Shown here piece by piece: positions 27,935 to 37,169 of a stretch of 64,000 bases of DNA. Position 1 is the stretch's first letter. The number at the start of each line of letters is the position of its first letter. Position numbers and translations under genes: made by a program. A model generated the notes under the pieces. It saw only the letters and a program-made list of their open reading frames with translations. It did not search any database and was not told the DNA's origin. The stretch comes from Pseudomonas sp. FP2196 (GTDB lineage Bacteria; Pseudomonadota; Gammaproteobacteria; Pseudomonadales; Pseudomonadaceae). Location: NCBI RefSeq assembly GCF_030687715.1, contig NZ_CP117445.1:3337501-3401500 (forward strand). Direction: 5' to 3'.

Positions 27935-29014
27935 ATGATTGATGCACGCCTTCAACTTGCTTACCCAGGCTTCAGCCTGGATGTCGATCTGCATTTGCCA
28001 GGCCGTGGTGTCAGCGCACTCTACGGTCATTCCGGTTCGGGGAAAACCACGTGCCTGCGCTGCATCGCCGGGCTTGAGCGCGCCGAGCATGGCTTCGTCC
28101 AGATCAACGACGAAGTCTGGCAAGACAGCGACAGCGGCATTTTCGTCCCGCCGCACAAACGTGCATTGGGCTATGTATTTCAGGAAGCCAGCCTGTTTCC
28201 ACATTTGTCGGTGCTGGCCAACCTGCAATTCGGCCTCAAGCGCATTCCCAAGGCTCAGCGCCGGGTCGACATGGCGCAAGCCACCGAGTTGCTGGGCATC
28301 GGCCATTTGCTCGAACGTCATCCGCAGCATCTGTCCGGCGGCGAACGTCAGCGTGTCGGCATCGCCCGCGCGCTGCTGACCAGTCCGAAACTGCTACTGA
28401 TGGACGAGCCGCTGGCCGCGCTCGACAGCCAGCGCAAAAACGAAATCCTGCCTTATCTGCAACGCCTGCATGACGAACTGGATATTCCGGTGCTGTACGT
28501 CAGCCATGCACAGGATGAAGTTGCACGTCTGGCCGATCATCTGGTGTTGCTCAACGATGGCAAGGCCCTGGCCAGCGGCCCGATCGGCGAAACCCTCGCC
28601 CGTCTGGACTTGCCGATGGCAATGGGCGATGACGCTGGTGTGATCATTGAAGGTCAGATCAGCGCCTACGATACGGAATATCAGTTGCTGAGCCTGCAAC
28701 TACCTGCCACCGAAATGAACATACGCGTCACTCATGCACCGATGGCCGTGGGCCAGGCCTTGCGCTGCAAGGTACATGCGCGCGACATCAGCCTGGCCCT
28801 GCACAACGACGCCTTCAGTAGCATCCTCAATCGCCTGCCGGTGACAGTGATCAGCGAGCAAGCGGCAGACAACGCCGCCCACGTGCTGATACGTCTCGAC
28901 GCTGGCGGCACTCCGCTGCTGGCACGCATCACACGGTACTCGCGCGATCAACTGGGTGTGCGTCCGGGTCAGCAACTCTGGGCGCAAATCAAGGCAGTCG
29001 CAGTGCTCGCCTAA
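27935..29014 (+). CDS. modC: Molybdate ABC transporter ATP-binding protein
   Basis: The 359-residue ATPase energises molybdate import. It has Walker A 'GHSGSGKTT', Q-loop '[18 protein letters not shown]', signature '[16 protein letters not shown]', Walker B '[11 protein letters not shown]' and the switch His in '[10 protein letters not shown]'. The C-terminal 75 residues form the Mop molybdate-binding domain typical of ModC. It is the last gene of the operon. Confidence 0.95.
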   Translation: MIDARLQLAYPGFSLDVDLHLPGRGVSALYGHSGSGKTTCLRCIAGLERAEHGFVQINDEVWQDSDSGIFVPPHKRALGYVFQEASLFPHLSVLANLQFGLKRIPKAQRRVDMAQATELLGIGHLLERHPQHLSGGERQRVGIARALLTSPKLLLMDEPLAALDSQRKNEILPYLQRLHDELDIPVLYVSHAQDEVARLADHLVLLNDGKALASGPIGETLARLDLPMAMGDDAGVIIEGQISAYDTEYQLLSLQLPATEMNIRVTHAPMAVGQALRCKVHARDISLALHNDAFSSILNRLPVTVISEQAADNAAHVLIRLDAGGTPLLARITRYSRDQLGVRPGQQLWAQIKAVAVLA

Positions 29015-29086
29015 ATCCATTGGCACGACGGCATCAGTGCGCGGTCAATCGTTTTACAGACCGCCGCGCCAACGAAGGAAGCCGCC

Positions 29087-30124
29087 ATGCCCGATACCGC
29101 GCTGACCGATGCACTGCCATCAGACCTGCATTACGTCGATGACACACAGCCCGGCATCACCCGCAAAAAACTGCGCGGCAAGTTCTGCTACTTCGAACCG
29201 TCGGGCCAGCGCATTACCGACCCCGACGAAATCAAACGCATCAACGCCCTCGCCGTGCCGCCGGCTTACACCGACGTGTGGATCTGCCTCGACCCACGCG
29301 GCCATCTGCAAGCCACCGGCCGCGATGCCCGTGGCCGCAAGCAATACCGCTATCACGCGCGCTGGCGCGAAGTGCGCGACGCCGACAAGTACTCGCGGCT
29401 GCGCGAGTTCGGCCTGGCGTTACCGAAATTGCGCAAACAGCTTGAAACTTTGCTGGCCGCGCCCGGTTTCAGTCGCGACAAAGTCATGGCCACGGTGATC
29501 ACCCTGCTCGACGCCACGCTGATCCGCGTCGGCAATACGCAGTACGCGCGCGACAACCGCTCCTACGGCCTGACCACTCTGCGCAGCCGGCATGTCGAGG
29601 TCAACGGCAGTGCGATCCTGTTCCAGTTCCGCGGCAAGAGCGGCATCGAACACCAGATAACCGTGAAGGATCGACGTCTGGCGCGGATCATCAAGCGCTG
29701 CCTGGAGCTTCCTGGCCAGAACCTGTTCCAGTATCTGGATGAACACGGCGAGAGACACACCGTCAGCTCCTCCGACGTCAACGCTTACCTGCAAACCCTG
29801 ACCGGCGCCGACTTCACTGCCAAGGACTACCGCACCTGGGCCGGGAGCGCCCTGGCACTCGCGGTTTTGCGCGAGCTTAAACACGAGTCCGAAACGGAAG
29901 CCAAACGGCACGTGGTGGAAATGGTGAAGGGTGTCGCCAAACAGTTGGGCAACACACCCGCGGTTTGCCGCAAGTGCTACATCCACCCGGCGGTGGTGGA
30001 AAAATTCATGCTCGGTGCCCTCGCCGAATTGCCCAAGCCACGTTTACGCAAGGGGTTACGCGCCGAGGAAGTAGCGTTGGCGATGTTTCTCGAACGCATG
30101 AGCGAGATGACCGACGCACCTTGA
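29087..30124 (+). CDS. DNA topoisomerase IB
   Basis: The 345-residue protein is a bacterial (poxvirus-like) type IB topoisomerase, which relaxes supercoils through a 3'-phosphotyrosine. It has the N-terminal domain 'GITRKKLRGKFCYFEPSG', catalytic segments 'TLIRVGNTQYARDNRSYGLT', 'FQFRGKSGIEH' and 'KDYRTWAGSALALAVL', and the nucleophile Tyr in 'CRKCYIHPAVVEKF'. The start has AAGGA upstream. It is a single gene, with no link to neighbours visible. Confidence 0.93.
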   Translation: MPDTALTDALPSDLHYVDDTQPGITRKKLRGKFCYFEPSGQRITDPDEIKRINALAVPPAYTDVWICLDPRGHLQATGRDARGRKQYRYHARWREVRDADKYSRLREFGLALPKLRKQLETLLAAPGFSRDKVMATVITLLDATLIRVGNTQYARDNRSYGLTTLRSRHVEVNGSAILFQFRGKSGIEHQITVKDRRLARIIKRCLELPGQNLFQYLDEHGERHTVSSSDVNAYLQTLTGADFTAKDYRTWAGSALALAVLRELKHESETEAKRHVVEMVKGVAKQLGNTPAVCRKCYIHPAVVEKFMLGALAELPKPRLRKGLRAEEVALAMFLERMSEMTDAP

Positions 30125-30270
30125 TCGATTGCACATCGCCCTCTAGGCTAGCCACCTTTCCCCTCCTCAGGACGACCGCAGAAGTGAACAACTCAGCCCT
30201 CTGAAAATGTAATCGCGACACGCCGGTAACGGTGCTTGTCAGTTTTCACGACATTTTTCTGGAGGTGCCG

Positions 30271-31128
30271 ATGACTCACGTCTCGCGTACGCCCGCACTC
30301 GTCTCCCTGCATCAACTGAGCTTTCAATTCGCCAACGGCGAGACGATTTTCAACGACCTGAATCTGAAATTCGATCATCTGCCGACCGCTATCGTCGGAC
30401 GCAACGGTGTCGGCAAAAGTGTGCTTGCGCGGCTGATTGCCAGGCAGTTTCAGCCCACTGCCGGCACTGTGGTGAGTTCGGTTTCGGTGCACTATGTCCC
30501 ACAGACCTTCCTCGCGACACCCGGTCAAACGGTGGCCGATGCGTGCCTGCCATGGCTGCCGATTGAGGCGCCCTCAACCCGGTTGAGCCTCGCCATCCAC
30601 GGGCCGATGCGCATTGCCGTCAGCGGTCCCAACGGGTGTGGCAAATCAACCCTGCTGAAACTTCTCGCCGGTGATCTGACACCTGTTCACGGTGAATGCC
30701 ATACCCCCGTGCCTTTTACGTTCCTCGATCAGCAATTGACGCTGCTGGATGACCGGGCATCCATCGTTGACCAACTGAAGGCACAACAAACACCGTTGGA
30801 CGAAGGCACCTTGCGCAGTTACCTGGCGCACCTGCAACTGAATGCGCAACGCGTTACCCAGCCCTGCGCGTCGCTCAGTGGCGGTGAACGCTTGAAAGCC
30901 GCCCTTGCCCTTGCGATGTGGCGCCAGACACCCGCACAACTGCTGCTATTGGATGAGCCGACCAATCATCTTGATCTGGCCTGCGTGGAAGCTTTCGAAC
31001 GTGCCTTACAGACTTATCCTGGGGCCATTGTCGCGGTTTCCCACGATCAGTCGTTTCTACGCGCGTTAAACCCGACCCATGATTTGACTTGGCACGCCGA
31101 AGGCTGGCACTTGCAACCGACGAGTTGA
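30271..31128 (+). CDS. ABC-F-type ATPase with large internal deletion
   Basis: The 285-residue protein starts as ABC domain 1 of an ABC-F protein, with Walker A 'GRNGVGKS' at 43-50. Soon after residue 95 it runs into the second ABC domain, with Walker A 'GPNGCGKS' at 119-126, signature 'LSGGERLK' near 202, Walker B 'LLLLDEPTNHLD' near 224 and 'VSHDQSFL'. ABC-F proteins I know have about 510-540 residues with two full domains and a long linker. Here the rest of domain 1 and the linker, roughly 220-240 residues, are missing in frame. It probably no longer works as a ribosome-associated ABC-F factor. GGAGG precedes the start at 30271. Confidence 0.75.
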   Translation: MTHVSRTPALVSLHQLSFQFANGETIFNDLNLKFDHLPTAIVGRNGVGKSVLARLIARQFQPTAGTVVSSVSVHYVPQTFLATPGQTVADACLPWLPIEAPSTRLSLAIHGPMRIAVSGPNGCGKSTLLKLLAGDLTPVHGECHTPVPFTFLDQQLTLLDDRASIVDQLKAQQTPLDEGTLRSYLAHLQLNAQRVTQPCASLSGGERLKAALALAMWRQTPAQLLLLDEPTNHLDLACVEAFERALQTYPGAIVAVSHDQSFLRALNPTHDLTWHAEGWHLQPTS

Positions 31129-31199
31129 CCTGTCTATTTTTTGCACGATCGCCGGGGGCTTCTATAGTTGATGTGACACGAATCAGCTGCGGTGACGCC

Positions 31200-31430
31200 A
31201 TGGAAGACATTTTCGTCGTGAAGCGTTGCAACAAGATCATTATTCACGGTCGACGCGCCGAGGACAGCCAGCATGATCCCGCCGAAGCCATTGGCTGGTT
31301 CCGCATTTGCGATACCCGAACAGGCGGCTTCATCGGCGATGGTTACGACGCAGAAGCAGACGCTCGGCGCGAATGCAGCCGTCTCAATGCAGTCAGTTCG
31401 CCCATTCCGGCCCGCGAGTCTTCCGGCTGA
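31200..31430 (+). CDS. Small hypothetical protein
   Basis: The 76-residue protein begins 'MEDIFVVKRCNKIIIHGRRA' and has 'AIGWFRICDTRTGGFIGDGY' followed by an acidic helix ('DAEADARRECSRLNA'). It has no signal peptide or membrane segment. The start codon at 31200 has a weak ribosome site. I recognise no family; coding is supported by a strong GC third-position bias. Confidence 0.6.
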   Translation: MEDIFVVKRCNKIIIHGRRAEDSQHDPAEAIGWFRICDTRTGGFIGDGYDAEADARRECSRLNAVSSPIPARESSG

Positions 31431-31549
31431 TGCCAAGCAGAAGCGGGTCTATACTGAAACCAGCTGAAGGAGCAGCGCCCCATGGCAGAAGGCTCGCAAA
31501 TAGCGGGCTTTTTGCTGCCGCTCAGCGGTTTCACGAACGGAGGTGTTCC

Positions 31550-31780
31550 ATGTCCGAAAAAGAGTCCATCACCACCCTCCTCACCCTGCTCGACGCCCGG
31601 CAGGCGCGCCTCGCGGCCGCTTGCAAAGAGATCGCCGACTGGGTCGATCACCAAGGCGGACACCCGACCGCCCTGCGCATTCGTGATCGCCTGAACGATA
31701 TCGAGAAAGACGCGCCGCTGATTCGCAACACGCTGTCGGCGCTCAAGCCCATCGATCGGCCGCTACCTCGGTTCAGATAG
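31550..31780 (+). CDS. Small helical hypothetical protein
   Basis: The 76-residue protein starts 'MSEKESITTLLTLLDARQAR' after a strong GGAGG and is almost entirely helical, with a segment 'ALRIRDRLNDIEKDAPLI'. It looks like a short coiled-coil or helical hairpin protein. The open frame extends upstream, but the ribosome site fixes the start at 31550. The function is unknown. Confidence 0.65.
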   Translation: MSEKESITTLLTLLDARQARLAAACKEIADWVDHQGGHPTALRIRDRLNDIEKDAPLIRNTLSALKPIDRPLPRFR

Positions 31781-31937
31781 CACCGATTGCCATTCAGGCC
31801 TCATACGCGGTGACGCTTGTGCCGCCGCGCTGTCGCCTGTCCGATATTTATATTCTTCGCTCAGGGATTTGGTTCTTTTCACATAACCATCACATCTATG
31901 CGCTTAGAGTGAAATCACTCCTTTAGAAAGTCCCCCT

Positions 31938-31968
31938 CTCACCCGCCCGCATGCGGGTGTTTTTTTGC
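31938..31968 (+). terminator. Rho-independent terminator
   Basis: Stem CACCCGC/GCGGGTG (31940-31946 with 31953-31959) is followed by a T-run. It lies 160 bases beyond the nearest upstream stop, so the transcript it ends could include a short unannotated RNA; I cannot show one. Confidence 0.75.
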
Positions 31969-32041
31969 GTGCAGTTCCACTCACCGAACGGCGCTATCTA
32001 CAAGTTGTCATAACCTGTACACGTCACGAAGGAGACGGTCC

Positions 32042-32326
32042 ATGGTTATCCATTTCAACGTCGACGGGCATCTGGCCTGCGGCCACAAAGGCAAGCAACT
32101 CACTGCGAGCAAGGAACTCAATCGCGTGAAGTGCCGCAGTTGCCGTAATACCGATGCCTACAAACAGGCGAGAAAAGATCAACGCAATGCAGCCCGACGC
32201 AGCGCACGGCACGCAAAAACCACTCATGGCGCAACAAACTGGCGCGCAGATTGGATCGAGCGGCTGACGGCGATGGCCGGGCTTCAACGCTTGCCTCGTG
32301 GTTTTGCCGGGCAGGCATTTGTTTAG
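32042..32326 (+). CDS. Small basic Cys-containing hypothetical protein
   Basis: The 94-residue protein starts after a strong AAGGAG. It has 'HLACGHKGKQL' and then 'VKCRSCRNTDAYKQARK', a probable zinc site (Cys-His and CxxC), with a lysine/arginine-rich helix and a final tryptophan-containing helix. The pattern suggests a small nucleic-acid-binding protein, which is inference. It has its own terminator. Confidence 0.7.
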   Translation: MVIHFNVDGHLACGHKGKQLTASKELNRVKCRSCRNTDAYKQARKDQRNAARRSARHAKTTHGATNWRADWIERLTAMAGLQRLPRGFAGQAFV

Positions 32327-32337
32327 AGCTGGATAAA

Positions 32338-32368
32338 AAATGGGCCGAACAAGTCGGCCCATTTTTGC
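32338..32368. terminator. Terminator between the 94-residue gene and LysR gene
   Basis: Perfect 9-bp stem ATGGGCCGA/TCGGCCCAT (32340-32348 with 32354-32362) has A and T runs on either side, so it can serve both converging genes. Confidence 0.88.
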
Positions 32369-32404
32369 GTTGGTTATTACTCAGAGAACAGGTTCGCCCT
32401 GGAT

Positions 32405-33307
32405 CTATCTCGCAGCGAGAATCTCCTCAAGAAATTCAATAAACACATTGATCCGGCTGGAACCCCGGTGATTGGGCAAATACAGCGCATTGATGCAACA
32501 GCTCGCACTGCCGGGATTGACTTCATAGTGTTCCAGCAATCGGGTCAGGCGCCCTGCCGCGACGTCGTCGCGCACCAGCCAATCGGCTAGCAAGGTCACC
32601 CCGCCGCCGGCGATAGCTGCTTCGCGCAGGATGTCGGCGTTGTTGCTTTGCAGACGACCATGGACGTTCAGCTGGATGGTTTCTTCGTCGCCCTGAAAGG
32701 TCCAGTGCAGGTGGGAGCCTGCGTAATCAAAGCGCAGGCATTGGAGTTCGAGCAGGTCGCGGGGATGGCATGGCGTCGGGTGCCGACTCAGATAATCAGG
32801 GCTGGCCACGACCCAGCGCTGAAATGCCCCTACCCGCTTGCTGACGATATCTTCGCTGACCACCGAGGAGCCGAGACGCACTGAAACATCGATTTGCTCA
32901 CTCAAAAGGTCACTGACCTGATCGCTTAACGACAGGCTGATTTCCAGCCCCGGATGACGATCCAGCAACCGGCTCAGATGTGGCGCAATAATGCGCCGGC
33001 CAAACTCGACGGGGACGCTGATTCGCAGTCGTCCTTGGGCCTCGCTGCCACGATCGGCGACGACCGCGTCGGCCTCATCGATGGCGTCGAGAATGGCCAC
33101 GGCTTTCTCGAAATAGGTTTGGCCGGCGACAGTGACGCTGGTATTGCGAGTCGTGCGGTTGAGCAGGCTGGCGCCGAGCTCGTTTTCCAGTCCCGCCACC
33201 TGGCGCGTCACCGAAGAAGTAGAAAGGCCGAGTTTACGTGCAGCAGACGAATACCCCCCGCAACGTACGGTTTCGACAAACATCTTCAGTGCCAGCAACT
33301 TGTCCAT
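32405..33307 (-). CDS. LysR-family transcriptional regulator
   Basis: The 300-residue protein has an N-terminal winged helix-turn-helix ('LKMFVETVRCGGYSSAARKL' then 'STSSVTRQVAGLENELGASL') and a C-terminal inducer-binding domain ending 'INVFIEFLEEIL'. The start 'MDKLLALKMFVET' at 33307 fits the family better than the longer frame to 33385. It lies just downstream of, and in the same orientation as, the MFS transporter gene and may regulate it; the inducer is unknown. Confidence 0.9.
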   Translation of the reverse strand: MDKLLALKMFVETVRCGGYSSAARKLGLSTSSVTRQVAGLENELGASLLNRTTRNTSVTVAGQTYFEKAVAILDAIDEADAVVADRGSEAQGRLRISVPVEFGRRIIAPHLSRLLDRHPGLEISLSLSDQVSDLLSEQIDVSVRLGSSVVSEDIVSKRVGAFQRWVVASPDYLSRHPTPCHPRDLLELQCLRFDYAGSHLHWTFQGDEETIQLNVHGRLQSNNADILREAAIAGGGVTLLADWLVRDDVAAGRLTRLLEHYEVNPGSASCCINALYLPNHRGSSRINVFIEFLEEILAAR

Positions 33308-33381
33308 AAGCGGAGCCCGGTCGGAAAGAAACGGTGACAATTGTGCATCACCGTTCGCCAGCCGTCTTGTACCGCCGTGCT

Positions 33382-34572
33382 TCAACTGCGCTTGCTGCTC
33401 AGGAACATGGCCAGGGCCAGCGCCGGCAGCAATGCCACCGTGACCGCCGACAGGTTCCAGCCAAAGTGCTCGTAGAGCGGGCTCGCCACCAGCGAACCCA
33501 AGGCGCCGCCGACGAAGATGCTGGTCATGTACACGGCATTCAGGCGAGCGCGACTGTGCGGGTCAATGGCGTAGACCTCGCGCTGGCCCAGCACCATGTT
33601 CAGTTGCACAGCAAAATCCAGCAGCACCGCACACACCACCAGCCATACATAACTGCTACCCGGCAGCGCTGCGATCAACAATGAAACGGGCGCCAGCAGC
33701 AACGCGGCGAGTGTCCCGCGCCGACCATGCCCGGCATCGGCCAGCCGCCCGGCGATAGGCGCAGCCACTGCACCGACCGCACCGACCAGAGCAAAAATCG
33801 CCACTTGCGCCTGGCTGAAACCGTGATGACGCATCAGTTCGATGGGCGCCAGCGTCCAGAACAGACTGAAACTGGCAAACAACAGACCTTGATACAGCGA
33901 GCGTTGACGCAGCACCGCGTGCCGACGGGCCAAGGCAAACACGGAGCTGATCAGGGCAGCATAAGTCGCCCGATGGGTCGGCACTCGACGTGGCAGCGCA
34001 GTCGCCATGATCACGGCGATCACGGCCATCAATGCCGCCGCGCTGAAAAACACGCCGCGCCAGCCGAACACTTCCACCAACAGGCTCGACAGCGGCCGCG
34101 ACAGCAGAATGCCCAACAGCAAACCGCTCATGATGTTACCCACCACACGACCCCGCGTGGCTTCGGGCGCCAGGTGCGCCGCCAACGGCACCAGAATCTG
34201 CACCGCCACCGAGGTGAGGCCGATCAGCAATGACAAGACAAGAAACATCGACGGCGAGTGGGTCAACCCGGCGCACAGCAGGGTCACGCTCGCGGCCAGG
34301 GTAAAACCCACGACCAGACGACGGTTTTCCATCAAGTCCGCCAGCGGCACCAACAGCAGCAGGCCCAGTGCATAACCGAACTGCGTAAGAGAAACGATCA
34401 GACTGGCATTGCTGCTGGACAGGCCGATCTGCGGCGCGATCAGTTCGACAATCGGCTGCGCGTAATAGAGGTTGGCCACGACCGCGCCACAGCAAAAAGC
34501 CAGGAACGCGACCATCAGGCCTGAGAGTGAAGCGGGTTGGTCGGCCGTGGCCGCCGTGTTGCCCGTGAGCAT
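33382..34572 (-). CDS. MFS transporter
   Basis: The 396-residue protein has about twelve hydrophobic helices. The motif-A-type loop 'PLADLMENRRLVVGF' follows the second helix, and an early 'CCGAVVANLYYAQPIVELIA' matches the drug-efflux/aromatic-export MFS group. GAGG precedes the start. It is followed after 74 bases by a LysR regulator on the same strand. The transported compound is not indicated. Confidence 0.9.
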   Translation of the reverse strand: MLTGNTAATADQPASLSGLMVAFLAFCCGAVVANLYYAQPIVELIAPQIGLSSSNASLIVSLTQFGYALGLLLLVPLADLMENRRLVVGFTLAASVTLLCAGLTHSPSMFLVLSLLIGLTSVAVQILVPLAAHLAPEATRGRVVGNIMSGLLLGILLSRPLSSLLVEVFGWRGVFFSAAALMAVIAVIMATALPRRVPTHRATYAALISSVFALARRHAVLRQRSLYQGLLFASFSLFWTLAPIELMRHHGFSQAQVAIFALVGAVGAVAAPIAGRLADAGHGRRGTLAALLLAPVSLLIAALPGSSYVWLVVCAVLLDFAVQLNMVLGQREVYAIDPHSRARLNAVYMTSIFVGGALGSLVASPLYEHFGWNLSAVTVALLPALALAMFLSSKRS

Positions 34573-34812
34573 GATGACACCTCATTGAGTTCGCAAATGT
34601 GCTGCCAAGGCTAAGCGCGGCGTTGCAACCAGAGAATCCGTCATTGAGGCAATTGAGTGATGCGCCAGACGCAACGTTCTTCGCGTTGCTGTTGGCGCAA
34701 CGCGCTGTTGCGTGGCGCGGCGATACTCGTCTGCGGACGCCTTCTCTACCCTTGGGCAATCGGCGCAAGACTCTCCATCAGCGCCCTTCCCCGGCTGCTC
34801 AAGGAGTTGTTC

Positions 34813-34872
34813 ATGACCGCGAATCCATCATTGATGCTCACCGTTCGCCTTACGCGTGGCGAATGCTCATGA
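34813..34872 (+). other. 19-codon ORF coupled to the cytochrome start
   Basis: A short frame starts with ATG after a perfect AAGGAG and ends TGA, overlapping the cytochrome ATG as ATGA. Genes for cytochromes of this type usually follow a molybdopterin oxidoreductase gene. The short frame may therefore be the fused ends of deleted upstream genes, or a translational coupler. This is inference. Confidence 0.3.
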
Positions 34873-35660
34873 AGGTCGGTTTCATCAGAACCAGAGCGTT
34901 CTGGATCGGTGCGACAGCCCTCGCTGCGACGGGCGCACTCGGCGCGGCCATGCTGATGTGGCGGCCGGCGATCGCGCCTGTCGAGCGTCCAAAGACGTTC
35001 GACTCCGCGCAATTGCAACGCGGCGCGCGAGTGGTCGAGGCTGGCGACTGTGCGGTGTGTCATACCCGTCCCGGCGGCCAATATCTGGCGGGAGGGTTGC
35101 CGCTGGAGACCCCGTTCGGCACGCTCTACAGCACCAACATCACCCCTGACCCGCAAACCGGCATCGGCCAATGGTCGTTGCCGGCGTTCGAGCGGGCCAT
35201 GCGCGAAGGCATCGCTCGCGACGGCCACTTCCTGTACCCGGCCTTTCCGTATGTTCACTACTGGCGCATGAGCACACGCGATATTGCCGACGCGTACGCC
35301 TACTTGATGAGTGGCCCGGCCGTCGATTCACCGGCCCGGCAAAACCGGATGAACTTCCCGATGAACATTCGGCCGCTGGTGTCGTTCTGGAATCTGCTGT
35401 TCCTGCATGCAAAACCCTTGATGCCAGTGGCACAGCAATCCGATGCATGGAATCGCGGGCGCTATCTGGTCGAAGGGCCTGGCCACTGCGCCGGATGCCA
35501 TTCGCCGCTGAATCTGATCGGTGCCGAGAAATCCGGTGAACGTCTTGCAGGCGGTGCGGTGGACGGTTGGGACGCGCCGTCATTGCTCGGTATGGCCCGT
35601 CGCGTTAACCCTTGGAGCAGTGAACAGTTAGAGCGTTACCTACGCGCAGAAGTGGTGGAT
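34869..35660 (+). pseudogene. Membrane-anchored c-type cytochrome, 3' end lost
   Basis: From the ATG at 34869 the frame encodes an N-terminal membrane anchor ('FWIGATALAATGALGAAMLM') and two haem sites, 'CAVCH' and 'CAGCH'. It also has 'NITPDPQTGIGQWS' and 'AFPYVHYWRMSTRDIADAYA'. This matches the adhB-like cytochrome subunits of alcohol and molybdenum hydroxylases, which normally carry three haems. At about 35660 ('AEVVDGRR') similarity stops and the frame runs on through about 100 unrelated residues to 35963. The third haem domain is lost and the sequence passes directly into a helicase gene tail. The cytochrome is probably non-functional. Confidence 0.75.
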
Positions 35661-35668
35661 GGACGAAG

Positions 35669-36274
35669 GATCAGCGCATTATCTTCGGAGGCCGGAGGTG
35701 GCAGGTTCGTGATGTTGATCTCCAGGCCAAAGTCATCATCGTTTCAGCAGCACGAGGTGGTGCCCCTCCTCGGTTCGACGGCCTGGGTTCGATGGTGCAT
35801 GACAACGTACGTCAAGAGATGCGAGCCGTCCTGGCAGACACACTCCCCTGCCCCTTTATTGATCAAGTGGCTCAAGAGCTTCTCGACGAGGCTCGAAAGA
35901 CATTTATTTCGCTGGGCCTTGCTAAGCGCTACACAGTTGAGTCGGGCGGTAAGTGCTATTTGATGAGCTGGCTAGGTGATCATGCCAACGATGCACTGCG
36001 CTTGTTACTCAATCATGTCGGCCTTTCTTGTGATAACGCAGGCCTCGCCATTGAGGTTAACGCCGACATCGGTCGAACCCAAATGGCGCTGAAGGAAGTC
36101 GGAAGCCTGGATGCCGCTGATCTTGACTCGATACTTTCGGAGGTAGAAAACATGCTGCGCGAAAAGTGGGACTGGGCGCTGCCGCAATCCTTGCTGATGA
36201 GGTCGTTTGCTTCCATATCGCTCGATATCTCGACCGCAATTCTTTTTGCACAGAGTCATTCCGTGGAAAAGTAA
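35669..36274 (+). pseudogene. C-terminal remnant of a DEAD/DEAH (Lhr-like) helicase
   Basis: In a different frame from the cytochrome, the sequence reads 'RIIFGGRRWQVRDVD', 'KVIIVSAARGGAPPRFDGLG' and 'MVHDNVRQEMRAVLADT'. This is the C-terminal part of large DEAD/DEAH helicases of the Lhr type, after the RecA domains. Later it has 'KCYLMSWLGDHANDALRLLL'. The motor domains and start codon are missing. It is therefore a tail joined to the cytochrome gene by a deletion or rearrangement near 35660. Such helicases often belong to defence or DNA-repair clusters, but no partner survives here. Confidence 0.6.
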
Positions 36275-36617
36275 GAGGAAGAAACTGCGCTGCATTGATC
36301 CGATGCAACAGCACAAAAAACACCGCGATGCTTCTCCCCTGGGCTGGTGATGAGTGATCACCACCGGCTCTCTGTGCTTAATCCTGAGCCTGTTTACATG
36401 TATCGCACATCAGTAGATTTCTTGGAAGAAGGCTATTGGCCGGAAGCTGCCACTCCTGAACGTCCTCTTTCAGTCGAAAGCGGTGATTTATGAATGGCTG
36501 AATCTGGTCGAACTCTGTCAGCGCCACGCTTCTACTGTCGGAGGCAGCGGGAAAAAATTACCAGGCCTACGTAATGAGATGAACCAACGTCTCGAACAAT
36601 TGAGTAAGAGATCCTTT
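36275..36617. other. Gene-poor rearranged region with possible coding fragments
   Basis: No intact gene is supported. A 47-codon frame at 36350-36493 ('YRTSVDFLEEGYWPEAATPE') and, in another frame, a helical stretch at about 36430-36620 ('AVIYEWLNLVELCQRH' and 'KKLPGLRNEMNQRLEQLSKR') look like pieces of protein genes. They may be remnants of genes that followed the helicase. I recognise neither. Confidence 0.35.
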
Positions 36618-37115
36618 TCACGGCTTCGAATCAATGAAAGTCGACTTTTTAATTTTTCCATTCAATGCTTTGGGGACGGCAAAAATCCTAATGATGTCTT
36701 CACCACACACAGAATCATAAAATCTGCTTTCACGAAAATCGAAAAGAGCCTTACTACCCAACTTATCAAAATAATTTTTTACTTCTTTCATTTCCCGCGA
36801 CGCAACCTTTCCACTCCTCTCTTTGAGCTTGTCAAGAAAGCCGACTGACGCAGGCGCTGGATAAACAAAGATATTAGGAACAATAACATCTTGATCATCC
36901 AAGCCATCAAAATCGGTAAATGTTATGGCGTAGAAATTTTGCGTATCCGCCGACTCCATTACCCTTATCAAATTGATAAGAAAAATAGCTGCGCCCGCCA
37001 GAACTGCAGAAACGCTATCGTTGCTCATCTCTTTTTTTAAGAAATTCAACCGCTTGTATCTAGATACAAGCGGTATTTCCTCGAAGCTTTCATAGCTCTC
37101 AAAGAACACAGCCAT
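36618..37115 (-). CDS. Putative immunity protein for the orphan Rhs tip
   Basis: The 165-residue soluble protein lies 54 bases downstream of the orphan Rhs toxin tip, the position of an immunity gene. It is AT-rich compared with neighbours, typical of such cassettes. The sequence begins 'MAVFFESYESFEEIPLVSRY', has a hydrophobic helix ('VSAVLAGAAIFLINLIRV') and a region 'ITFTDFDGLDDQDVIVPNIF'. I recognise no immunity family. The start codon has a weak ribosome site. The assignment rests on position and base composition. Confidence 0.6.
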   Translation of the reverse strand: MAVFFESYESFEEIPLVSRYKRLNFLKKEMSNDSVSAVLAGAAIFLINLIRVMESADTQNFYAITFTDFDGLDDQDVIVPNIFVYPAPASVGFLDKLKERSGKVASREMKEVKNYFDKLGSKALFDFRESRFYDSVCGEDIIRIFAVPKALNGKIKKSTFIDSKP

Positions 37116-37169
37116 ATCATTATATGGTTATTTACTTATTATTTTGCTGTAAATCTCAGCCAACTTCAT

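Noticed and set aside
31781..31937. Possible small RNA before the terminator at 31940
   Set aside because: A terminator is present, but no promoter or conserved RNA structure could be recognised by eye, so no RNA is called.
34599..34868. Upstream extension of the cytochrome open frame
   Set aside because: It lies before the coupled ATG at 34869, has no ribosome site and does not match the cytochrome N-terminus, which begins at the membrane anchor.
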